A stretch of 64,000 nucleotides of DNA from Petrolisthes cinctipes. Lineage: Eukaryota; Arthropoda; Malacostraca; Decapoda; Porcellanidae. The stretch covers positions 82,001-146,000 of the forward strand of contig JAWQEG010000370.1 of assembly GCA_033782935.1 (NCBI GenBank). Direction: 5' to 3'. Positions 1-14,300 of the stretch are shown one piece after another. How positions within the stretch are numbered: the first letter of the stretch is position 1; every line of letters starts with the position of its first letter. Position numbers and translations under genes: made by a program. The notes under the pieces were generated by a model that saw only the letters and a list, made by a program, of their open reading frames with translations, did no database searches and was not told where the DNA came from.

Positions 1-3000
1 TCGATATGTGCATGCATCTTCTGTACCCGTTTATATCTCAAATTCAGGCTCAAAACTCCAAAAATTCGATATTTTTGGGTCCCTTAAGCAATCTGCACAT
101 GCCTACTCAGTGCTAGAATGTTTTTAAAATACAGGTCCAAAACATGCTATAAATCGATATTTTAGGTGTCTAAAGTCGATATGTGCATGCATCTTCTGTA
201 CCCGTTTATATCTCAAATTCAGGCTAAAAACACCCGAAAATTAAATATTTTTTTTGCCCCCGAAGCGATTTGTACATGCCTACTCCGTGTTAGAGTATTT
301 TCAAAATACAGGCCCAAAACATGCTCAAAATCGATATTTTAGGTGCCCGAAGTCGAAATGTGCATGCATCTTCTGTACCCGTTTATATCCCAAATTCAGG
401 TTCAAAACACCAGAAACTTCGACATTTTGGGGTCCCAGAAGCGATCTGTACATGCCTACTCAGTGCTAGAATATTTTCAAATTATACGCCCAAAACATAC
501 TAAAAATCGATATTTTGGATGTCAAAGTCGATATGTGAATGCATCTTCTGTACCCGTTTATATCTCAAATTCAGGCTCAAAACACCCGAAAATTCGATAT
601 TTTTGGGTCCCAGAAGCGATCTGTACATGCCTACTCCGTGTTAGAGTATTTTCAAAATACAGGCCCAAAACATGCTCAAAATCGATATTTTAGGTGCCCG
701 AAGTCGAAATGTGCATGCATCTTCTGTACCCGTTTATATCTCAAATTCAGGCTCAAAACACCCGAATATTCGATATTTTTGGGTCCCAAAAGCCATCTGT
801 ACATGCATACTCCGTGTTAGAGTATTTTTAAAATACAGGCCTAAAACATGCTGAAAATCGATATTTTAGCTGCCCATAGTCGATATGTGCTTGCATCTTC
901 TGTACCCGTTTATATCTCAAATTCAGGCTCAAAACACCCGAAAATTCGATATTTTTGGGTCCCAAAAGCGATCTGTACATGTCTACTCCGTGTTAGAGTA
1001 TTTTTAAAATACAGGCCCAAAACATACTAAAAATCGATATTTTATGTGCCCAAACTCGATATGTGCATGTATCTTCTGTACCCGTTTATATCTCAAATTC
1101 AGGCTCAAAACACCCGAAAATTCAATATTTTTGGGTCTCAGAAGCGATCTGTACGTGCATACTCCGTGTTAGAGTGTTTTTAAAATACAGGCCCAAAACA
1201 TGCTCAAAATCGATATTTTAGGTGCCCGAAGTCGAAATGTGCATGCATCTTCTGTACCCGTTTATATCCCAAATTCAGGTTCAAAACACCAGAAACTTCG
1301 ACATTTTGGTGTCCCAGAAGCTATCTGTACATGCCTACTCAGTGCTAGAATATTTTCAAATTATACGCCCAAAACATACTAAAAATCGATATTTTGGATG
1401 TCAAAGTCGATATGTGAATGCATCTTCTGTACCCGTTTATATCTCAAATTCAGGCTCAAAACACCCGAAAATTCGATATTTTTGGGTCCCAGAAGCGATC
1501 TGTACATGCCTACTCCGTGTTAGAGTATTTTCAAAATACAGGCCCAAAACATGCTCAAAATCGATATTTTAGGTGCCCGAAGTCGAAATGTGCATGCATC
1601 TTCTGTACCCGTTTATATCTCAAATTCAGGCTCAAAACACCCGAATATTCGATATTTTTGGGTCCCAAAAGCCATCTGTACATGCATACTCCGTGTTAGA
1701 GTATTTTTAAAATACAGGCCTAAAACATGATGAAAATCGATATTTTAGCTGCCCATAGTCGATATGTGCTTGCATCTTCTGTACCCGTTTATATCTCAAA
1801 TTCAGGCTCAAAACACCCGAAAATTCGATATTTTTGGGTCCCAAAAGCGATCTGTACATGTCTACTCCGTGTTAGAGTATTTTTAAAATACAGGCCCAAA
1901 ACATACTAAAAATCGATATTTTATGTGCCCAAACTCGATATGTGCATGCATCTTCTGTACCCGTTTATATCTCAAATTCAGGCTCAAAACACCCGAAAAT
2001 TCAATATTTTTGGGTCTCAGAAGCGATCTGTACGTGCATACTCCGTGTTAGAGTGTTTTTAAAATACAGGACTAAAACATGCTGAAAATCGATATTTTAT
2101 GTTCCCAACGTCAATATGTCTATGAATCTTCTATACCCGTGTATATCCCTAATTCAGGTTCAAAACACCAGAAAATTCGATATTTTGGGGTCCCAGAAGC
2201 GATCTGTACATGCCTACTCCTTGCTAGAATGTTTTCAAGATACAGACCCAAAACATGCTCAAAATCGATATTTTAGGTGCAAAAAGTCGATATGTGCATG
2301 CATCTTCTGTACCCGTTTATATCTCAAATTCAGGCTCAAAACTCCAAAAATTCGATATTTTTGGGTCCCAAAAGCCATCTGTACATGCATACTCCGTGTT
2401 AGAGTATTTTTAAAATACAGGCCTAAAACATGATGAAAATCGATATTTTAGCTGCCCATAGTCGATATGTGCTTGCATCTTCTGTACCCGTTTATATCTC
2501 AAATTCAGGCTCAAAACACCCGAAAATTCGATATTTTTGGGTCTCAGAAGCGATCTGTACGTGCATACTCCGTGTTAGAGTGTTTTTAAAATACAGGACT
2601 AAAACATGCTGAAAATCGATATTTTATGTTCCCAACGTCAATATGTCTATGAATCTTCTATACCCGTGTATATCCCTAATTCAGGTTCAAAACACCAGAA
2701 AATTCGATATTTTGGGGTCCCAGAAGCGATCTGTACATGCCTACTCCTTGCTAGAATGTTTTCAAGATACAGACCCAAAACATGCTCAAAATCGATATTT
2801 TAGGTGCAAAAAGTCGATATGTGCATGCATCTTCTGTACCCGTTTATATCTCAAATTCAGGCTCAAAACTCCAAAAATTCGATATTTTTAGGTCCCTTAA
2901 GCAATCTGCACATGCCTACTCAGTGCTAGAATGTTTTTAAAATACAGGCCCAAAACATGCTATAAATCGATATTTTAGGTGTCTAAAGTCGATATGTGCA

Positions 3001-6000
3001 TGCATCTTCTGTACCCGTTTATATCTCAAATTCAGGCTCAAAACACCCGAAAATTAAATATTTTTTTTGTCGCCGAAGCGATTTGTACATGCCTACTCCG
3101 TGTTAGAGTATTTTCAAAATACAGGCCCAAAACATGCTCAAAATCGATATTTTAGGTGCCCGAAGTCGAAATGTGCATGCATCTTCTGTACCCTTTTATA
3201 TCTCAAATTCAGGCTCAAAACACCCAAAAATTCGATATTTTTGGGTCCCAAAAGCGATCTGTACATGCCTACTCCGTGTTAGAGTATTTTCAAAATACAG
3301 GCCTAAAACATGCTGTAAATCGATATTTTAGCTGCCCAAAGTCAATATGTGTATGAATCTTCTGTACCCGTCTATATCCCAAATTCAGGTTCAAAACACT
3401 CGAAAATTCGATATTTTTGGGTCCCAGAAGCAATCTGTACATGCCTACTTCTTGCTAGAAAGTTTTAAGATACAGACCCAAAACATGCTTTAAAATCGAT
3501 ATTTTAGGTGCAAAAAGTCGATATGAGCATGCATCTTCTGTACCCGTTTATATCTCAAATTCAGGCTCAAAACTCCGAAAATTCGATATTTTTGTGTCCC
3601 AGAAGCGATCTGTACATGCATACTCCGTGTTACAGTGTTTTTAAATACAGGCCCAAAACATGCTGAAAATTGATATTTTAGGTGCACAAAGTCAATATGT
3701 GTATACATTCGCTGTACCCGGTTATATCTCAAATTCAGGCTCAAAAAACCCGAAAATTCAATATTTTTGGGTCCCAGAAGCGATCTGTACATGCCTACTC
3801 TGTGCTAGAATATTTTTAAAATAGAGGCTCAGAACATGCTAAAAATCGATATTTTAGGTGCCCGAAGTCGAAATGTGCATGCATCTTCTGTACCCGTTTA
3901 TATCTCAAATTCAGGCTCAAAACACCCGAATATTCGATATTTTTGGGTCCCAAAAGCCATCTGTACATGCATACTCCGTGTTAGAGTATTTTTAAAATAC
4001 AGGCCCAAAACATACTAAAAATCGATATTTTATGTGCCCAAACTCGATATGTGCATGCATCTTCTGTACCCGTTTATATCTCAAATTCAGGCTCAAAACA
4101 CCCGAAAATTCAATATTTTTGGGTCTCAGAAGCGATCTGTACGTGCATACTCCGTGTTAGAGTGTTTTTAAAATACAGGACTAAAACATGCTGAAAATCG
4201 ATATTTTATGTGCCCAACGTCAATATGTCTATGAATCTTCTATACCCGTGTATATCCCTAATTCAGGTTCAAAACACCAGAAAATTCGATATTTTGGGGT
4301 CCCAGAAGCGATCTGTACATGCCTACTCCTTGCTAGAATGTTTTCAAGATACAGACCCAAAACATGCTCAAAATCGATATTTTAGGTGCAAAAAGTCGAT
4401 ATGTGCATGCATCTTCTGTACCCGTTTATATCTCAAATTCAGGCTCAAAACTCCAAAAATTCGATATTTTTGGGTCCCTTAAGCAATCTGCACATGCCTA
4501 CTCAGTGCTAGAATGTTTTTAAAATACAGGCCCAAAACATGCTATAAATCGATATTTTAGGTGTCTAAAGTCGATATGTGCATGCATCTTCTGTACCCGT
4601 TTATATCTCAAATTCAGGCTAAAAACACCCGAAAATTAAATATTTTTTTTGCCCCCGAAGCGATTTGTACATGCCTACTCCGTGTTAGAGTATTTTCAAA
4701 ATACAGGCCCAAAACATGCTCAAAATCGATATTTTAGGTGCCCGAAGTCGAAATGTGCATGCATCTTCTGTACCCGTTTATATCCCAAATTCAGGTTCAA
4801 AACACCAGAAACTTCGACATTTTGGGGTCCCAGAAGCGATCTGTACATGCCTACTTAGTGCTAGAATATTTTCAAATTATACGCCCAAAACATACTAAAA
4901 ATCGATATTTTGGATGTCAAAGTCGATATGTGAATGCATCTTCTGTACCCGTTTATATCTCAAATTCAGGCTCAAAACACCCGAAAATTCGATATTTTTG
5001 GGTCCCAGAAGCGATCTGTACATTTCTACTCCGTGTTAGAGTATTTTCAAAATACAGGCCCAAAACATGCTCAAAATCGATATTTTAGGTGCCCGAAGTC
5101 GAAATGTGCATGCATCTTCTGTACCCGTTTATATCTCAAATTCAGGCTCAAAACACCCGAATATTCGATATTTTTGGGTCCCAAAAGCCATCTGTACATG
5201 CATACTCCGTGTTAGAGTATTTTTAAAATACAGGCCTAAAACATGCTGAAAATCGATATTTTAGCTGCCCATAGTCGATATGTGCTTGCATCTTCTGTAC
5301 CCGTTTATATCTCAAATTCAGGCTCAAAACACCCGAAAATTCGATATTTTTGGGTCCCAAAAGCGATCTGTACATGTCTACTCCGTGTTAGAGTATTTTT
5401 AAAATACAGGCCCAAAACATACTAAAAATCGATATTTTATGTGCCCAAACTCGATATGTGCATGTATCTTCTGTACCCGTTTATATCTCAAATTCAGGCT
5501 CAAAACACCCGAAAATTCAATATTTTTGGGTCTCAGAAGCGATCTGTACGTGCATACTCCGTGTTAGAGTGTTTTTAAAATACAGGACTAAAACATGCTG
5601 AAAATCGATATTTTATGTTCCCAACGTCAATATGTCTATGAATCTTCTATACCCGTGTATATCCCTAATTCAGGTTCAAAACACCAGAAAATTCGATATT
5701 TTGGGGTCCCAGAAGCGATCTGTACATGCCTACTCCTTGCTAGAATGTTTTCAAGATACAGACCCAAAACATGCTCAAAATCGATATTTTAGGTGCAAAA
5801 AGTCGATATGTGCATGCATCTTCTGTACCCGTTTATATCTCAAATTCAGGCTCAAAACTCCAAAAATTCGATATTTTTAGGTCCCTTAAGCAATCTGCAC
5901 ATGCCTACTCAGTGCTAGAATGTTTTTAAAATACAGGCCCAAAACATGCTATAAATCGATATTTTAGGTGTCTAAAGTCGATATGTGCATGCATCTTCTG

Positions 6001-8590
6001 TACCCGTTTATATCTCAAATTCAGGCTCAAAACACCCGAAAATTAAATATTTTTTTTGTCGCCGAAGCGATTTGTACATGCCTACTCCGTGTTAGAGTAT
6101 TTTCAAAATACAGGCCCAAAACATGCTCAAAATCGATATTTTAGGTGCCCGAAGTCGAAATGTGCATGCATCTTCTGTACCCTTTTATATCTCAAATTCA
6201 GGCTCAAAACACCCAAAAATTCGATATTTTTGGGTCCCAAAAGCGATCTGTACATGCCTACTCCGTGTTAGAGTATTTTCAAAATACAGGCCTAAAACAT
6301 GCTGTAAATCGATATTTTAGCTGCCCAAAGTCAATATGTGTATGAATCTTCTGTACCCGTCTATATCCCAAATTCAGGTTCAAAACACTCGAAAATTCGA
6401 TATTTTTGGGTCCCAGAAGCAATCTGTACATGCCTACTTCTTGCTAGAAAGTTTTAAGATACAGACCCAAAACATGCTTTAAAATCGATATTTTAGGTGC
6501 AAAAAGTCGATATGAGCATGCATCTTCTGTACCCGTTTATATCTCAAATTCAGGCTCAAAACTCCGAAAATTCGATATTTTTGTGTCCCAGAAGCGATCT
6601 GTACATGCATACTCCGTGTTACAGTGTTTTTAAATACAGGCCCAAAACATGCTGAAAATTGATATTTTAGGTGCACAAAGTCAATATGTGTATACATTCG
6701 CTGTACCCGGTTATATCTCAAATTCAGGCTCAAAAAACCCGAAAATTCAATATTTTTGGGTCCCAGAAGCGATCTGTACATGCCTACTCTGTGCTAGAAT
6801 ATTTTTAAAATAGAGGCTCAGAACATGCTAAAAATCGATATTTTAGGTGCCCGAAGTCGAAATGTGCATGCATCTTCTGTACCCGTTTATATCTCAAATT
6901 CAGGCTCAAAACACCCGAATATTCGATATTTTTGGGTCCCAAAAGCCATCTGTACATGCATACTCCGTGTTAGAGTATTTTTAAAATACAGGCCTAAAAC
7001 ATGCTGAAAATCGATATTTTAGCTGCCCATAGTCGATATGTGCTTGCATCTTCTGTACCCGTTTATATCTCAAATTCAGGCTCAAAACACCCGAAAATTC
7101 GATATTTTTGGGTCCCAAAAGCGATCTGTACATGTCTACTCCGTGTTAGAGTATTTTTAAAATACAGGCCCAAAACATACTAAAAATCGATATTTTATGT
7201 GCCCAAACTCGATATGTGCATGTATCTTCTGTACCCGTTTATATCTCAAATTCAGGCTCAAAACACCCGAAAATTCAATATTTTTGGGTCTCAGAAGCGA
7301 TCTGTACGTGCATACTCCGTGTTAGAGTGTTTTTAAAATACAGGACTAAAACATGCTGAAAATCGATATTTTATGTTCCCAACGTCAATATGTCTATGAA
7401 TCTTCTATACCCGTGTATATCCCTAATTCAGGTTCAAAACACCAGAAAATTCGATATTTTGGGGTCCCAGAAGCGATCTGTACATGCCTACTCCTTGCTA
7501 GAATGTTTTCAAGATACAGACCCAAAACATGCTCAAAATCGATATTTTAGGTGCAAAAAGTCGATATGTGCATGCATCTTCTGTACCCGTTTATATCTCA
7601 AATTCAGGCTCAAAACTCCAAAAATTCGATATTTTTAGGTCCCTTAAGCAATCTGCACATGCCTACTCAGTGCTAGAATGTTTTTAAAATACAGGCCCAA
7701 AACATGCTATAAATCGATATTTTAGGTGTCTAAAGTCGATATGTGCATGCATCTTCTGTACCCGTTTATATCTCAAATTCAGGCTCAAAACACCCGAAAA
7801 TTAAATATTTTTTTTGTCGCCGAAGCGATTTGTACATGCCTACTCCGTGTTAGAGTATTTTCAAAATACAGGCCCAAAACATGCTCAAAATCGATATTTT
7901 AGGTGCCCGAAGTCGAAATGTGCATGCATCTTCTGTACCCTTTTATATCTCAAATTCAGGCTCAAAACACCCAAAAATTCGATATTTTTGGGTCCCAAAA
8001 GCGATCTGTACATGCCTACTCCGTGTTAGAGTATTTTCAAAATACAGGCCTAAAACATGCTGTAAATCGATATTTTAGCTGCCCAAAGTCAATATGTGTA
8101 TGAATCTTCTGTACCCGTCTATATCCCAAATTCAGGTTCAAAACACTCGAAAATTCGATATTTTTGGGTCCCAGAAGCAATCTGTACATGCCTACTTCTT
8201 GCTAGAAAGTTTTAAGATACAGACCCAAAACATGCTTTAAAATCGATATTTTAGGTGCAAAAAGTCGATATGAGCATGCATCTTCTGTACCCGTTTATAT
8301 CTCAAATTCAGGCTCAAAACTCCGAAAATTCGATATTTTTGTGTCCCAGAAGCGATCTGTACATGCATACTCCGTGTTACAGTGTTTTTAAATACAGGCC
8401 CAAAACATGCTGAAAATTGATATTTTAGGTGCACAAAGTCAATATGTGTATACATTCGCTGTACCCGGTTATATCTCAAATTCAGGCTCAAAAAACCCGA
8501 AAATTCAATATTTTTGGGTCCCAGAAGCGATCTGTACATGCCTACTCTGTGCTAGAATATTTTTAAAATAGAGGCTCAGAACATGCTAAA
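1..8590. repeat. HOR block A: 5-, 10- and 17-monomer periods
   Basis: This part is the most homogenised. Near-identical stretches recur at 879 bp (321 and 1,200), 527 bp (2,079 and 2,606), 1,758 bp (6,056 and 7,814), 2,989 bp (3,067 and 6,056) and 4,395 bp (254 and 4,649). All are whole multiples of the ~175.8-bp monomer (5, 3, 10, 17 and 25). The stretch from about 2,610 to 3,835 reappears at about 5,600-6,824 and 7,358-8,582. Distinct monomer types can be followed, such as the one with GTCTATGAATCTTCTATACC and the one with an AAATATTTTTTTTG run. The variety of periods indicates repeated unequal exchange between registers rather than one fixed HOR. Confidence 0.85.
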
Positions 8591-8890
8591 AATCGATATT
8601 TTGGGTGCCCAAAGTCAATATGTGCATGCATGTTCTGTACCCGTTTATATCCCAAATTTTGGCTCAAAACACCCGAAAATTCGATATTTTTGGGGCCCAG
8701 AAGCGATCTGTATATGCCTACTCCGTGTTTGAGTATTTTCAAAATACATGCCAAAACATGCTGAAAATCGATATTTTAGCTGCCCATAGTCGATATGTGC
8801 ATGCATCTTCTGTACCCGTTTATATCTCAAATTCAGGCTCAAAATACCCGAAAATTCGATATTTTTGGGTCCAAGAAGCGATCTGTACAT

Positions 8891-10122
8891 GCCTACTCCG
8901 TGTTAGAGTACTTTCAAAATACAGGCCCAAAACAAGCTGAAAATCGATATTTTAGGTGCCCAAAGTCGATATGTGCATGCATGTTGTGTACCCTTTTATA
9001 TCCCATATTCAGGCTTAAAACACCCGAAAATTCGATATTTTTGGATCCCAGAAGTGATCTGTACATATCTACTCAGTGCTAGAATGTTTTCAAAATATAG
9101 GCTTGAAACATGCTAAAATTCGATATTTTAGGTGTCAAAAGTCAATATGTGCATACATCTTTTGTACCCGTTTATATCTCAAATTCAGGCTCAAAACACC
9201 CAAAAATTTAATTTTTTTGAGTCCCAGAAGCTATCTGTACATGCTTACTTAGTGATAGAATATTTTCAAAATATTGGCCCAAAACATACTAAAAATCGAT
9301 ATTTTGGGTGCCCAAAGTCGATATGTGCATGCATCTTCTGTACCCGTTTATATCTCAAATTCCGGCTCAAAACACCCGAAAATTAGATATTTTTGTGTCC
9401 CAGAAACGATATGTCTATGCCTACTCCTTCTTAGAATGTTTTCAAGATACAGACCCAAAACATGCTAAAAATAGATATTTTAGGTGCAAAAAGTCGATAT
9501 GTGCATGCATCTTTAGTATCCATTTATATCTCAAAATAAGGCTCAAAATACCCGAAAATTCGGTATTTTTGGGTCCTAGAAGCAATCTGTACATGCCTAC
9601 TCCTTACTAGAATGTTTTTAAGATACAGATCCAAAACAAGCTCAAAATCAATATTTTGGGTGCAAAAAGTCGATATGTGCCTGCATCTTCAGTACCCGTT
9701 TATATCTCAAATTCAGGCTCAAAAAAGCCAAAAATTCAATATCTTTGGGTCCCAGAAGCTAAATGTACATGTCTACTCAGTGCTAGACTGTTTTTAAAAT
9801 ATAGGCTTAAAACATGCTAAAAATCGACATTTTAGGTGTCCAAAGTCGATATGTGCATACATCTTTTGTACCAGTTTATATCCCAAATTCAGTCTCAAAA
9901 CACCCAAAAATTCGATATTTTTGGGTCCCAGAAGCGATCTGTACCTGCCTACTCTGTGCTAGAATATTTTCAAAATATAGGCCCAATACATGCTAAAAAT
10001 CGATATTTTAGGTGCCCAATGTCGATATGTGCATGCATGTTAATTAACCGTTTATATCTGAAATTTAGGCTCAAAACACACGAAAATTCGATATTTTTGG
10101 GTCCCATAAGCGATCTGTACAT
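8891..10122. repeat. HOR block B, copy 1 (1,232 bp, seven monomers)
   Basis: A seven-monomer unit (7 x 176) starting near GCCTACTCCGTGTTAGAG followed by TACTTTC. It contains unusual monomers with TTTAATTTTTTTGAGTCCC, with CATCTTTAGTATCCATTT, and one with CATGTTAATTAACCG. The following 1,232 bp repeat the same order almost base for base. Confidence 0.85.
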
Positions 10123-11354
10123 GCCTACTCCGTGTTAGAGTACTTTCAAAATACAGGCCCAAAACAAGCTGAAAATCGATATTTTAGGTGCCCAAAGTCG
10201 ATATGTGCATGCATGTTGTGTACCCTTTTATATCCCAAATTCAGGCTTAAAACACCCGAAAATTCGATATTTTTGGATCCCAGAAGTGATCTGTACATAT
10301 CTACTCAGTGCTAGAATGTTTTCAAAATATAGGCTTGAAACATGCTAAAATTCGATATTTTAGGTGTCAAAAGTCAATATGTGCATACATCTTTTGTACC
10401 CGTTTATATCTCAAATTCAGGCTCAAAACACCCGAAAATTTAATTTTTTTGAGTCCCAGAAGCTATCTGTACATGCTTACTTAGTGATAGAATATTTTCA
10501 AAATATTGGCCCAAAACATACTAAAAATCGATATTTTGGGTGCCCAAAGTCGATATGTGCATGCTTCTTCTGTACCCGTTTATATCTCAAATTCCGGCTC
10601 AAAACACCCGAAAATTAGATATTTTTGTGTCCCAGAAACGATATGTCTATGCCTACTCCTTCTTAGAATGTTTTCAAGATACAGACCCAAAACATGCTAA
10701 AAATAGATATATTAGGTGCAAAAAGTCGATATGTGCATGCATCTTTAGTATCCATTTATATCTCAAAATAAGGCTCAAAATACCCGAAAATTCGGTATTT
10801 TTGGGTCCAAGAAGCAATCTGTACATGCCTACTCCTTACTAGAATGTTTTTAAGATACAGATCCAAAACAATCTCAAAATCAATATTTTGGTTGCAAAAA
10901 GTCGATATGTGCATGCATCTTCAGTACCCGTTTATATCTCAAATTCAGGCTCAAAACAGCCAAAAATTCAATATCTTTGGGTCCCAGAAGCTATCTGTAC
11001 ATGTCTACTCAGTGCTAGACTGTTTTTAAAATATAGGCTTAAAACATGCTAAAAATCGACATTTTAGGTGTCCAAAGTCGATATGTGCATACATCTTTTG
11101 TACCAGTTTATATCCCAAATTCAGTCTCAAAACACCCAAAAATTCGATATTTTTGGGTCCCAGAAGCGATCTGTACCTGCCTACTCTGTGCTAGAATATT
11201 TTCAAAATATAGGCCCAATACATGCTAAAAATCGATATTTTAGGTGCCCAATGTCGATATGTGCATGCATGTTAATTAACCGTTTATATCTGAAATTTAG
11301 GCTCAAAACACCCGAAAATTCGATATTTTTGGCTCTCAGAAGCGATCTGTACTT
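10123..11354. repeat. HOR block B, copy 2 (1,232 bp)
   Basis: Second copy of the seven-monomer unit, offset exactly 1,232 bp from copy 1 over its whole length, with only scattered substitutions (for example ATATTTTAGG becoming ATATATTAGG near 10,710). The copies diverge after about 11,340. Confidence 0.85.
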
Positions 11355-14300
11355 GTCTACTCCGTTATAGAGTACTTTCAAATTCCGGCCATAAAACATA
11401 CTAAAAATCGATATTTTAGGTGCCCAAAGTCGATATGTGCATGCATCTTATGTACCCGTTTATATCTCAAATTCAGGCTCAAAACACCCGAAAATTCGAT
11501 ATTTTTGGGTCCCAGAAGCGATCTGTACATGCCTACTCCGTGTTAGAGTATTTTTAAAATACATGCCCAAAACATGCTGAAAATCGATATTTTAGCTCCA
11601 CATAGTCGGTGTGTGCATCTATCTTCTGTACCCGTTTATATCACAAATTCAGGCTCAAAACACCCGAAAATTCGATATTTTGGGGTCCCAGAAGCGACTT
11701 GTACATGCCTACTCTTTGCTAGAATGTTTTCAAGATACAGACCCAAAATATGCTCAAAATCGATATTTTAGGTACAAAAAGTCGATATGTGCATGCATCT
11801 TCAGTACCCTTTTATATCTCAAATGCAGGCTCAAAACACCCGAAAATTCGATATTTTTGGGTCCCAGAAGCGATCTGTACATGTCTACTTAGTGCTAGAA
11901 TGTTTTCAAAATATAGGCCCAAAACATGCTAAAAATCGATATTTTACGTGTCCAAAGTCGATTTGTGCATACATCTTTTGTACCCGTTTATATCCCAAAT
12001 TCAGGCTCAAAACACCCGAAAATTCGATATTTTTGGGTCCAAGAAGTGATCTGTACATGCCTACTCAGTGCTAGAATGTTTTCAAAATATAGGGTCAAAA
12101 CATGCTAAAAATCGATATTTTATGTGTCATAAGTCGATATGTGCATGCATGTTCTGTACCCGTTTATATCCCAAATTCAGGCTCAAAACACCCGAAAATT
12201 CGATATTTTTGGGTCACAGAAGCAATCTGTACATGCCTACTCTGTGTTAGAGTATTTTCAAATATAGGCCAAAAACATGCTAAAAATCGATATTTTGGGT
12301 GCCCAAAGTTGATATCTGCAAGCATCTTCAGTACCCGTTTATATCTCAAATTCAGGCTAAAAACGACGGAAAATTCAATATTTTTGGGTCCCAAGAAGCG
12401 ATCTGTACCTGCCTACTCAGTGCCAGAATGTTTTCAAAATATAGGCTCAAAACATGCTAAAAATCGATTATTTAGTTGTCCAATGTCGATATGTGCATGC
12501 ATCTTCTGTACCCGTTTATATCCCAAATTCAGGTTCAAAACACCAAAAACTTCGATATTTTGGGGTCCCAGAAGCGATCTGTACATGCCTACTCAGTGTT
12601 AGAATATTTTCAAATTATACGACCAAAACATACTAAAAATCGATATTTTGGGTGTCAAAGTCGATATGTGAATGCATCTTCTGTACCCGTTTATATCTCA
12701 AATTCAGGCTCAAAACACCCAGAAAATCGATATTTTTGTGTCCCTGAAGCGATCTGTACATACATACTTCGTGTTAGAGTATTTTCAAAATACAGGCCTA
12801 AAGCATGCTGAAAATCGATATTTTAGCTGCCCAAAGTCAATATGTGTATGCATCTTCTGTACCCGTTTATATCTCAAATTCAGGCTCAAAACACCCGAAA
12901 ATTGGATATTTTTGGGTCCCAAAAGCGATCTGTACATGTCTACTCCGTGTTAGAGTATTTTTAAAATACAGGCCCAAAACATACTAAAAATCGATATTTT
13001 AGGTGCAGAAAGTCGATATGTGCATGCATCATCTGTACCCGTTTATATCTCAAATTCAGGCTCAAAACACCCGAAAATTCAATATTTTTGGGTCTCAGAA
13101 GCGATCTGTACGTGCATACTCCGTGTTAGAGTGTTTTTAAAATACAGGACCAAAACATATTGAAAATCGATATTTTATGTGCCCAACGTCAATATGTGTA
13201 TGCATCTTCTGTACCCGTGTATATCCCTAATTCAGGTTCAAAACACCAGAAAATTCGATATTTTGGGGTCCCAGAAGCGATCTGTACATGCCTACTCCTT
13301 GCTAGAATGTTTTCAGGATACAGACCCAAAACATGCTCAAAATCGATATTTTAAGTGCAAAAAGTCGATATGTGCATGCATCTTCTGTACCCGTTTATAT
13401 CTCAAATTCAGGCTCAAAAACTCCGAAAATTCGATATTTTTGGGTCCTTTAAGCAATCTGCACATGCCTACTCAGTGCTAGAATGTTTTTAAAATACAGG
13501 CCATAAAAAATGCTGAAAATCGATATTTTAGGTGAACAAAGTCGATATGTGCATGCATCTTCTGTACCCGTTTATATCTCAAATTCAGGCTCAAAACACC
13601 CGAAAATTCGATATTTTTGGGTCCCAGAAGCGATCTGTACATACATACTCCGTGTTAGAGTATTTTCAAAATACAGGCCCAAAACATGCTAAAAATCGAT
13701 ATTTAAGGTGCCCAAAGTCAATATGTGTATGCTTCTTCTGTACCCGTCTATTTCTCAAATTCAGGTTCAAAACACCCGAAAATTCGATATTTTTATGTCC
13801 CAAAAGCGATTTGTACATGCCTACACTTTGCTAGAATTTTTTAAAGATACAGACCCAAAACATGCTCAAAATCGATATTTTAGGTGCAAAAAGTCGATAT
13901 GTGCATGCTTCTTCTGTACCCGTTTATATCTCAAATTCAGGCTCAAAACACCCGAAAATTCAATATTTTTGGGTCCCAGAAGCAATCTGTACGTGCATAC
14001 TCCGTGTTAGAGTGTTTTTATTATTCAGGCCCAAAACATGCTGAAAATCGATATTTTAGGTGCCCGAAGTCAATATGTGTATGCATCTTCTGTACACGTG
14101 TATATCCCAAATTCAGGTTAAAAAAACTAGAAAATTCTTAATTTTATGGTCCCAGAAGCAATCCGTACATGCCTACTTCTTGTTAGAATGTTTTCAAGAT
14201 ACACACCCAAAACATGCTCAAAATCGATATTTTAGGTGCAAAAAGTCGATATGTGCATGCATCTTCTGTACCCGTTTATATCTCAAATTCAAGCTCAAAA

